Below are positions 57,828-64,000 of a stretch of 64,000 nt of DNA, piece by piece. A program made the position numbers and the translations under genes. Position 1 is the first letter of the stretch, and every line of letters starts with the position of its first letter. The notes under the pieces are model-generated. The model made no database searches. It saw nothing but the letters and a program-made list of their open reading frames with translations, and had not been told where the DNA came from. Origin of the DNA: Shinella zoogloeoides (lineage in GTDB: Bacteria > Pseudomonadota > Alphaproteobacteria > Rhizobiales > Rhizobiaceae); assembly GCF_022682305.1 (NCBI RefSeq), contig NZ_CP093528.1:3407501-3471500 (forward strand), written 5' to 3'.

Positions 57828-58826
57828 ATGAGCAAGATGGATCTCGATATTTCCAACCTCCCGGACACCACTGTTTCCGTACGGGAGGTTTTCGGCATTG
57901 ATACGGACCTTCGGGTCCCGGCCTATTCCAAGGCGGACGCCTACGTTCCGGACCTCGACCCGGACTACCTGTTCGACCGCGAAACGACCCTCGCCATCCT
58001 CGCAGGCTTTGCCCATAACCGCCGCGTCATGGTCTCCGGCTATCACGGCACCGGCAAGTCGACCCATATCGAGCAGGTCGCCGCCCGCCTCAACTGGCCG
58101 TGCGTTCGCGTCAACCTCGACAGCCATGTCAGCCGTATCGACCTCGTCGGCAAGGACGCCATCGTCGTCAAGGACGGCCTGCAGGTCACCGAATTCAAGG
58201 ACGGCATCCTGCCCTGGGCCTACCAGCACAATGTCGCGCTCGTCTTCGACGAATACGACGCCGGCCGCCCGGACGTGATGTTCGTCATCCAGCGCGTGCT
58301 GGAATCCTCCGGCCGCCTGACCCTGCTCGACCAGAGCCGCGTCATCCGCCCGCACCCCGCCTTCCGCCTGTTCGCGACGGCCAACACCGTCGGCCTCGGC
58401 GATACGACCGGCCTCTACCACGGCACGCAGCAGATCAACCAGGCGCAGATGGACCGCTGGTCGATCGTCACCACGCTGAACTACCTGCCGCACGACAACG
58501 AGGTGAGCATCGTCGCCGCCAAGGTGAAGCGCCTCGCCGCCGGCAAGGACGGCCGCGAGACGATCTCGCGCATGGTGCGCGTCGCCGACCTCACCCGCGC
58601 CGCCTTCATCAACGGCGACCTGTCGACCGTGATGAGCCCGCGCACGGTCATCACCTGGGCGGAAAACGCGGAAATCTTCGGCGATATCGCCTTCGCCTTC
58701 CGCGTCACCTTCCTCAACAAGTGCGACGAACTGGAACGCACGCTGGTGGCCGAGCTTTACCAGCGCGCCTTCGGCATCGAGCTGAAGGAAAGCGCCGCCA
58801 ACATCGTCCTGGAAGCGACTGCCTGA
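57828..58826 (+). CDS. cobS: cobaltochelatase subunit CobS
   Basis: This 332-residue AAA+ ATPase has Walker [10 protein letters not shown] (about 71-79), Walker B ALVFDEYD and sensor [10 protein letters not shown]. With CobT it forms a ring that drives CobN to insert cobalt into hydrogenobyrinic acid a,c-diamide in the aerobic cobalamin pathway. The start at ATG 57828 follows GGAGACGTG. CobT follows 16 nt later. Confidence 0.96.
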   Translation: MSKMDLDISNLPDTTVSVREVFGIDTDLRVPAYSKADAYVPDLDPDYLFDRETTLAILAGFAHNRRVMVSGYHGTGKSTHIEQVAARLNWPCVRVNLDSHVSRIDLVGKDAIVVKDGLQVTEFKDGILPWAYQHNVALVFDEYDAGRPDVMFVIQRVLESSGRLTLLDQSRVIRPHPAFRLFATANTVGLGDTTGLYHGTQQINQAQMDRWSIVTTLNYLPHDNEVSIVAAKVKRLAAGKDGRETISRMVRVADLTRAAFINGDLSTVMSPRTVITWAENAEIFGDIAFAFRVTFLNKCDELERTLVAELYQRAFGIELKESAANIVLEATA

Positions 58827-58842
58827 CGGCAAGGTGAAGCGC

Positions 58843-60744
58843 ATGGCAGCTCGCGGAGACAATTCGAAGCCGAGACCCGGCGGCGTGGTGGATATGGAAC
58901 CGTTCCGCCGCGCGGTGACGGGCTGCGTGCGCGCCGTTTCGGGCGATGCGGAGGTGGAGGTTTCCTTCGCCAACGAGCGCCCCGGCATGACCGGCGAGCG
59001 CATCCGCCTGCCGGAACTATCCAAGCGTCCCTCGCCGGCCGAAGTCGCGCTCACGCGCGGCCTCGGCGACTCGATGGCGCTGCGCAAGGCCTGCCACGAC
59101 GCCCGCATCCACGCGACCATGTCGCCGCAGGGTGCCGATGCCCGCGCGATCTTCGACGCCGTCGAACAGGCGCGCGTCGAGGCGATCGGCTCCAACCGCA
59201 TGCACGGCATGGCGCAGAACCTCAACGTCATGCTGACGGAGAAATACGCCAAGGCCAATTTCGCCGCGATCACCCGTCAGGCCGATGCCCCGCTGGAAGA
59301 AGCCGTCGCGCTCATCGTGCGCGAAAAACTGACCGGGCAGGCCCCGCCGGCCTCGGCAGGACAGGTGCTCGATCTCTGGCGCAGCTTCATCGAGGACAAG
59401 GCCGGCAAGGACATGGAAGGCCTTTCGGCCTCCATCAACGACCAGCAGGCCTTCTCCCGCGTCGTGCGCAACATGCTGGCCTCGATGAACGTCGCCGAAC
59501 AGTACGGCGAGGACGAGACCGAGCCGGACGATTCGGAAACGCCCGAGGACGAGAACCAGCCGCGCAGCGACGAGCAGGAAGACAACAACAGCCAGGAAGA
59601 CGCCGGCGACGATAGCGCGCCCGCCGACGAGAACGAGACGTCCGACGAACAGATGGACGACGGCGAGATGGACGGCGCGGAAATCTCCGACGACGATCTC
59701 GTCGAGGACGACGGCGACGACACGGAAAAGCCCGGCGAAGTCCGCCGCCCGAACCAGCCCTTCACGGATTTCAACGAGAAGGTCGATTACGGCGTCTTCA
59801 CGCAGGAATTCGACGAGACGATCACCGCCGAGGAACTGTGCGACGAAGCGGAACTCGACCGCCTGCGCGCCTTCCTCGACAAGCAGCTCGCCCATCTCCA
59901 GGGCGCGGTCGGCCGCCTTGCCAACCGCCTGCAGCGCCGCCTGATGGCGCAGCAGAACCGCGCCTGGGAATTCGACCTCGAAGAGGGCTATCTCGACAGC
60001 GCCCGCCTGCAGCGCATCATCATCGATCCGATGCAGCCGCTCTCCTTCAAGCGCGAGAAGGACACGACCTTCCGCGATACCGTGGTAACGCTGCTGATCG
60101 ACAATTCCGGCTCCATGCGCGGCCGGCCGATCACGGTGGCCGCCACCTGCGCCGATATCCTTGCCCGCACGCTGGAGCGCTGCGGCGTGAAGGTGGAAAT
60201 CCTCGGCTTCACCACCAAGGCCTGGAAGGGCGGCCAGTCGCGCGAAAAGTGGCTCGCCGGCGGCAAGCCGCAATCGCCCGGCCGCCTCAACGACCTGCGC
60301 CACATCGTCTACAAGGGCGCCGACGCCCCGTGGCGGCGCGCACGGCGCAATCTCGGCCTGATGATGCGCGAGGGCCTGCTGAAGGAAAACATCGACGGCG
60401 AGGCGCTGATCTGGGCGCATGACCGTCTGCTGGCCCGCCCCGAGCAGCGTCGCATCCTGATGATGATCTCGGACGGCGCGCCGGTCGACGATTCGACGCT
60501 CTCGGTGAACCCCGGCAACTATCTGGAACGGCACCTGCGCGCCGTCATCGAACAGATCGAGACGCGCTCGCCGGTCGAGCTTCTCGCCATCGGCATCGGC
60601 CATGACGTGACGCGCTACTATCGCCGCGCCGTCACCATCGTCGATGCAGACGAACTGGCCGGCGCCATGACCGAACAGCTCGCCTCGCTCTTCGCCGACG
60701 AGAGCACCGCCCGTCGCCCGGCCGGCCGGCGTCGTGCGGGCTGA
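58843..60744 (+). CDS. cobT: cobaltochelatase subunit CobT
   Basis: This 633-residue partner of CobS has an N-terminal CobT domain, a long very acidic stretch (about 225-300, Asp/Glu-rich) and a C-terminal von Willebrand A domain. The domain holds the MIDAS motif DNSGSM (about 417-422), with [12 protein letters not shown] further on. It resembles the BchD/ChlD subunit of magnesium chelatase. I take ATG 58843 with AAGGTGA upstream; a GTG at 58834 is also in frame. Confidence 0.95.
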   Translation: MAARGDNSKPRPGGVVDMEPFRRAVTGCVRAVSGDAEVEVSFANERPGMTGERIRLPELSKRPSPAEVALTRGLGDSMALRKACHDARIHATMSPQGADARAIFDAVEQARVEAIGSNRMHGMAQNLNVMLTEKYAKANFAAITRQADAPLEEAVALIVREKLTGQAPPASAGQVLDLWRSFIEDKAGKDMEGLSASINDQQAFSRVVRNMLASMNVAEQYGEDETEPDDSETPEDENQPRSDEQEDNNSQEDAGDDSAPADENETSDEQMDDGEMDGAEISDDDLVEDDGDDTEKPGEVRRPNQPFTDFNEKVDYGVFTQEFDETITAEELCDEAELDRLRAFLDKQLAHLQGAVGRLANRLQRRLMAQQNRAWEFDLEEGYLDSARLQRIIIDPMQPLSFKREKDTTFRDTVVTLLIDNSGSMRGRPITVAATCADILARTLERCGVKVEILGFTTKAWKGGQSREKWLAGGKPQSPGRLNDLRHIVYKGADAPWRRARRNLGLMMREGLLKENIDGEALIWAHDRLLARPEQRRILMMISDGAPVDDSTLSVNPGNYLERHLRAVIEQIETRSPVELLAIGIGHDVTRYYRRAVTIVDADELAGAMTEQLASLFADESTARRPAGRRRAG

Positions 60745-61762
60745 TAGAGCGGCCACGCGGCAGGCCGCCAGCTCGCTGCGCGGCCTCGCCGCCATCGTCC
60801 TTTCCGCCCTGCTGTTCCTGCCGCTCGGCCGCCCCGCCGCAGCGGAAGACGTTCCCGTCACCAGCCGCGCCTTCTCCCAGTTCGTGACAGGCTCCGACCA
60901 GCGCGTCTTCGGCAAACTGGAATTCCTCGGCGGCATCGCCTATTCCTCCGGCAACCCCCTGCTCGGCTCCATCTCCGCCATCCGCTTGCGCGAAGACGGG
61001 CAGCATTTCGTCGCCGTGCTCGATACCGGGCACTGGCTGACGGGCCGCGTCGAGCGCGACGCGGAGGGCCGGCTGAGCGGCCTTGCCGGCGTCGAGATCC
61101 GCTCCATGTTCGACAAGAACGGACGGGACGGGAACCGCAAGTTCAGAATGGACGCGGAGGGCCTTGCCATCCGTAAGGGCGAACTGCTCACGAGCTTCGA
61201 GGTGATGCACCGCATCGACGCCTATCCCGATCCCGGCTTCATGGAGGCCAAACCGAAGCGACGCCTGCGCTTTCCCTTCGATCCGCACGAGATGCGCATC
61301 AACCGCGGCATAGAGACATTGGCCATGTCGCCGGCGACGGGTCCCCTCGGGGCAACGCCGGTCGCCGTCACGGAACGCAGCCTCGACGCCGAGGGCAACA
61401 TCTTCGCCGCCGTGCTGGAAGGTCCGCGCAAGGGCCTCTTCGCCGTCAAGCGGGACGATCCCTGGGACATCACCGACGGCGCCTTTCTGCCGAACGGCGA
61501 TCTCCTGCTGCTCGAACGCCGCTTCAGCCTGGCGAGTGGCATGGGCATGCGTATCCGCCGCATTGCCGGCGACACGATCCGTCCCGGCGCGGTCGTCGAC
61601 GGCGAGGTGCTGATCGACGCCGATCTCAGCCAGCAGATCGACAATATGGAGGGGATGGACGTGGTGGCGATGGCAGAGGACGATATCCGCATCATCGTCG
61701 TTTCCGACGACAACCACTCTATCCTCCAGCGAAACCTGATGCTGGAATTCCGCCTGAAATGA
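60734..61762 (+). CDS. exported esterase-like activity of phytase family protein
   Basis: This 342-residue protein starts at GTG 60734, overlapping the cobT end by 11 nt. A signal peptide ends RPAAA-ED (about 38). The body matches the 'esterase-like activity of phytase' family, a beta-propeller-like fold: [39 protein letters not shown] and DNMEGMDVV, ending [20 protein letters not shown]. The substrate is unknown. The overlap with cobT is probably positional and need not imply a role in cobalamin synthesis. Confidence 0.85.
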   Translation: MRADRAATRQAASSLRGLAAIVLSALLFLPLGRPAAAEDVPVTSRAFSQFVTGSDQRVFGKLEFLGGIAYSSGNPLLGSISAIRLREDGQHFVAVLDTGHWLTGRVERDAEGRLSGLAGVEIRSMFDKNGRDGNRKFRMDAEGLAIRKGELLTSFEVMHRIDAYPDPGFMEAKPKRRLRFPFDPHEMRINRGIETLAMSPATGPLGATPVAVTERSLDAEGNIFAAVLEGPRKGLFAVKRDDPWDITDGAFLPNGDLLLLERRFSLASGMGMRIRRIAGDTIRPGAVVDGEVLIDADLSQQIDNMEGMDVVAMAEDDIRIIVVSDDNHSILQRNLMLEFRLK

Positions 61763-61763
61763 A

Positions 61764-61799
61764 AAAGCCGCTCCTGTCGGGGCGGCTTTCCTTTCTTTC
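61764..61799. terminator. intrinsic terminator between phytase-like and yhhQ genes
   Basis: An 11-bp stem AAAGCCGCTCC / GGGGCGGCTTT with one G-T pair and a 4-nt loop is followed on the plus strand by CCTTTCTTTC. On the minus strand it is followed by TTCATTTC. It separates two convergent genes. Confidence 0.8.
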
Positions 61800-61800
61800 G

Positions 61801-62439
61801 TCAGGCCGTCTTCTCGACGCCCGGCATGGGCTTCAGCCTACTCATCAGCGCGCCATAGGGCAGCAGCATGACGAGGCCGACGAGAACCTTCACCGAAAAA
61901 TCGCCCATCGCCCAGGAAATCCAGCGCGGCGCTTCCGTCGTGAAGACACCGAGCACCGGCGCCCATTCGATGGCGAAGGGGTCGTTCGGGCCGAAGACGG
62001 ACAGGAACGGCGCGAAGGCGAAGGAGAAGAAGATCATCGTGTCGAGCACCGAGCCGATCAGCGAGGCGATCAGCGGCGCGCGCCACCAGGTCTGCCGGCG
62101 CAGCGTGTTGAAGACGGAGATGTCGAGCAACTGGCCGGCAAGGAAGGCCGAACCGGAGGCAATCGCGATGCGCGGCGTGGAAGCGCCGATCGAGAACAGC
62201 ACCGCCACGAGGAAACCGACGGCCACGACGCGGCGCGCGATGCGCGGGCCGAACTGGCGATTGGTGAGGTCGGTAATGAGGAAGGCGACGGGATAGGTGA
62301 AGGCGCCGTAGGTCAGGAGGTCGCCGAGATTGATGCCGAAGAGCGTACCCGAAAGCGGATACTGCACCAACACGTTGGAGGCGACGACGACAGCCGTCAT
62401 CAGGAGGACATAGAGAAGGGTAACGCGGTTCGCGAGCAT
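61801..62439 (-). CDS. yhhQ: queuosine precursor transporter (YhhQ/VUT family)
   Basis: This 212-residue membrane protein has about six helices. It shows YPVAFLITDLTNRQFGPRIARRVV and the later FLAGQLLDISVFNTLR and GSVLDTMIFFSFAF segments typical of YhhQ. Family members take up preQ0/preQ1 for queuosine tRNA modification. It lies 110 nt after rpmB in the same direction, with a large hairpin in the gap. Confidence 0.93.
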   Translation of the reverse strand: MLANRVTLLYVLLMTAVVVASNVLVQYPLSGTLFGINLGDLLTYGAFTYPVAFLITDLTNRQFGPRIARRVVAVGFLVAVLFSIGASTPRIAIASGSAFLAGQLLDISVFNTLRRQTWWRAPLIASLIGSVLDTMIFFSFAFAPFLSVFGPNDPFAIEWAPVLGVFTTEAPRWISWAMGDFSVKVLVGLVMLLPYGALMSRLKPMPGVEKTA

Positions 62440-62488
62440 TTTTTTATCCTGGGTGATGCCACCAGTTGGAGTAACGATTTAGACATAG

Positions 62489-62524
62489 CATTGATGCCTG
62501 CCCGGAGACGGGCAAGCCTCAATG
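62489..62524 (-). other. long hairpin between rpmB and yhhQ
   Basis: Outer arms CATTGA / TCAATG and inner arms GCTTGCCCG / CGGGCAGGC (one G-T pair) form a 15-16 bp stem with one mismatch and a TCTC loop. No U-run follows, so it may act as a transcript-end stabiliser or attenuator after rpmB rather than a simple terminator. Confidence 0.5.
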
Positions 62525-62549
62525 AAAACGTCCGGCTTGTTGCCTGAAA

Positions 62550-62840
62550 TCAAGCAGCAGCAGCGGTCTTCTTGGCGATCTGGCGGCGCAGCAGACGAGC
62601 GCGCATCGACAGTTCGTTTTCTTCGGCCTTCAGGAGGAAGGCGTCGAGGCCACCGCGGTGCTCGACCGAGCGCAGGGCAGCAGCGGAAACGCGAAGACGG
62701 AAACGCTGGCCGAGGGCGTCGGAAATCAGCGTGACATTGCACAGGTTCGGCAGGAACTTGCGCTTCGTCTTGTTGTTTGCGTGGCTCACATTGTTGCCCG
62801 ACTGGACGCCCTTGCCGGTCAATTCGCAACTACGGGACAT
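62550..62840 (-). CDS. rpmB: 50S ribosomal protein L28
   Basis: This 96-residue L28 has the standard [29 protein letters not shown] start and central [24 protein letters not shown] segment. It is a late-assembly protein of the large ribosomal subunit. The alpha-proteobacterial C-terminal extension ([13 protein letters not shown]) is present. The gene is divergent from the DUF3108 gene across 243 bp. Confidence 0.97.
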   Translation of the reverse strand: MSRSCELTGKGVQSGNNVSHANNKTKRKFLPNLCNVTLISDALGQRFRLRVSAAALRSVEHRGGLDAFLLKAEENELSMRARLLRRQIAKKTAAAA

Positions 62841-63083
62841 GGTACACCTATTTTTTCTTCGTTACAGGACAATACGTTTCCGGCACCGAAACCGGCCGCA
62901 GTCCGTCTGGCCTTTTTGGAAAGTCGCGGTTCTATAGTCACACTCGCCGCAGACGTCAAGCCAAACCTGCCGTTCAGCGGGAATTCAGTTGCCAAACGTC
63001 ATGATTTGCAGGCAATAGCAGACGAATGACGAATTTTCCACGGCGTAGAATCGCCGCAATGGCAGGCTAGGCGGAGCGTCTCT

Positions 63084-63875
63084 ATGGGAGTCGTGAAGAT
63101 GAACGGGCGGGGTTGGATTGCTGGCGCGGCCATGTCGCTCACCCTTGCGGGCGGCGCAAGCCCGCTTGCCGCCGCCGAGGTCCAGCATCGCACCGACTAC
63201 AGCATCCGCCTGTCCGGCCTGCCGGTGGCGACCGCCAGCTTCCGTTCGGAATTCAACGGCAACCGCTACTCCATTTCCGGCAGCCTGCATTCCGCCGGCC
63301 TTGCCGATATCTTCGCCCGCACGCAGGGCACCACCGCCGTTTCCGGCATCGTCAACCGCGACAAGCTGCGCGCCACCTCCTATTCGGTGACCTATCGCAG
63401 CGGCAAGCGCGGCCGCGCCATCGACGTGACCTTCCGCAACGGCAATGTCGTGCATGCCAGCATGGTGCCGGCGCGCAAGAAGCCGGACAACTGGGTTCCG
63501 GTCTCCAGCGCCGACATGCGCGCCGTGCTCGACCCCATTTCCGGTCTCATCATCCCCGCCGGCAGTCGCATCTGCCCGAAGACGCTGCCGATCTTCGACG
63601 GCGAGTCCCGCATGGACCTGAAGCTGACGTCGAAGGGCACCAAGCCCTATTCCACCAAGGGCTTCGAGGGCGAGGTCGTCGTCTGCGGCATCCGCTTCGT
63701 GCCGCGCTCCGGCTACAAGAAGGGCCGCGAGGACGTGGAGTACCTGCGCAACCTGAAGTCCATGGAAATCTGGTTTGCCAAGGCGGACGCGGCGAATGTA
63801 TATGCTCCGGTCTATGTGAGGATTCCGACCAAGCTCGGCCCCGTCACCGTCTCGGCCACGCGCTTCGGGGGATGA
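63084..63875 (+). CDS. exported DUF3108 domain-containing protein
   Basis: This 263-residue protein has a signal peptide ending ASPLAAA-EV (about residue 31) and the DUF3108 beta-rich domain (YSIRLSGLPVATASFRSEF; later LDPISGLIIPAGSRICPKTLPIFDGESRMDL). Two Cys of the second half (CPKT and VVVCGIRF) may pair. Function unknown, periplasmic or outer-membrane associated. GGAG lies 7 nt before ATG 63084; ATG 63099 is an alternative. Confidence 0.88.
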   Translation: MGVVKMNGRGWIAGAAMSLTLAGGASPLAAAEVQHRTDYSIRLSGLPVATASFRSEFNGNRYSISGSLHSAGLADIFARTQGTTAVSGIVNRDKLRATSYSVTYRSGKRGRAIDVTFRNGNVVHASMVPARKKPDNWVPVSSADMRAVLDPISGLIIPAGSRICPKTLPIFDGESRMDLKLTSKGTKPYSTKGFEGEVVVCGIRFVPRSGYKKGREDVEYLRNLKSMEIWFAKADAANVYAPVYVRIPTKLGPVTVSATRFGG

Positions 63876-63917
63876 TGCGGCTTGCCGGTCGGCAGACCGG
63901 AGTAATCGGCCTTGAAG

Positions 63918-64000
63918 ATGCGTGCGACCCTTATCGGCTTTACGGCGATCCTCATGTGGGCGCTGCTGGCGCTCTTCACCGCCGCCTCCGGCAAGATGCC
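63918..64000 (+). CDS. DMT-family (EamA, YddG-like) transporter, N-terminal fragment
   Basis: Only 27 codons are visible before the window ends. MRATLIGFTAILMWALLALFTAASG is a first membrane helix, very like the start of YddG-type aromatic amino acid exporters of the drug/metabolite transporter superfamily. It begins 42 nt after the DUF3108 gene. Confidence 0.65.
   Translation, partial: MRATLIGFTAILMWALLALFTAASGKM

Noticed and set aside
62440..62549. preQ1 riboswitch upstream of yhhQ
   Set aside because: There is a strong hairpin, but I could not find the H-type pseudoknot arrangement or the A-rich tail of preQ1-I, nor the preQ1-II pattern.

Overview
The window is a piece of a high-GC alphaproteobacterial chromosome, almost certainly from the Rhizobiaceae (Shinella, Ensifer or Rhizobium-like; I cannot fix the genus). 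This rests on gene order and family content: lysC-ptsP-prfA-prmC-DUF4167-clpB, a glycerol ABC transporter operon glpD-STPQUV, an Shemin-pathway 5-aminolevulinate synthase, aroK-aroB-corC next to xerD, CobST, and a two-PAS cytosolic chemoreceptor. Nearly all of it is dense, single-copy chromosomal DNA. I saw no insertion sequence, prophage or CRISPR array.

Layout. 1-9.8 kb: end of an M23 peptidase, then a minus-strand housekeeping run (ClpB, DUF4167, PrmC, PrfA, PtsP, aspartokinase). 10-18.6 kb: minus-strand glycerol catabolism operon under the DeoR-type repressor GlpR, with glycerol-3-phosphate dehydrogenase, two ABC ATPases, two permeases, the small membrane protein GlpU and the binding protein GlpV. 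18.7-20.5 kb: an SDR and an AcuI/YhdH-type reductase. 20.6-27.7 kb: a complete NAD-dependent molybdenum formate dehydrogenase cluster (LysR regulator, fdsG-B-A, fdhD, fdsD). 27.7-30.4 kb: a cytosolic chemoreceptor and CheW. 30.5-36.7 kb: TamA/TamB. 37.7-41.4 kb: a form II 'CoxSLM' molybdenum hydroxylase. 41.5-44.1 kb: hemA behind a FixK/FnrN-type box, converging on dxr. 44.2-51.7 kb: small envelope and periplasmic proteins, tRNA-Arg(CCU), an M20 amidohydrolase, a D,D-carboxypeptidase, a COG0523 GTPase, TusA and an L,D-transpeptidase lipoprotein. 51.8-57 kb: accA, xerD, aroKB, a CBS-domain protein and BolA. 57-64 kb: a J-domain protein, CobST, a phytase-like esterase protein, YhhQ, L28, a DUF3108 protein and the first codons of a DMT transporter.

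How it fits together. Two molybdenum enzyme clusters (formate oxidation and a CoxL-like hydroxylase) and an oxygen-regulated hemA suggest a metabolically flexible soil or rhizosphere bacterium that meets low oxygen and oxidises one-carbon compounds. The most interesting signal I found is in the glycerol transporter: GlpS keeps the ABC signature but has lost the H-loop histidine, while GlpT keeps the histidine but has a degenerate signature. Together they should form one canonical and one doubly degenerate ATP site. Other points worth checking are a class-II-spaced FixK/FnrN promoter at hemA, an RpoH-like promoter at clpB, an amber-interrupted small membrane protein gene beside tRNA-Arg, a CorC-like protein that lacks its DUF21 domain, a META-MliC fusion, a COG0523 GTPase with an altered guanine-binding motif, and an L,D-transpeptidase with a duplicated aromatic C-terminal motif. 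No wholly unknown multi-gene system is evident.
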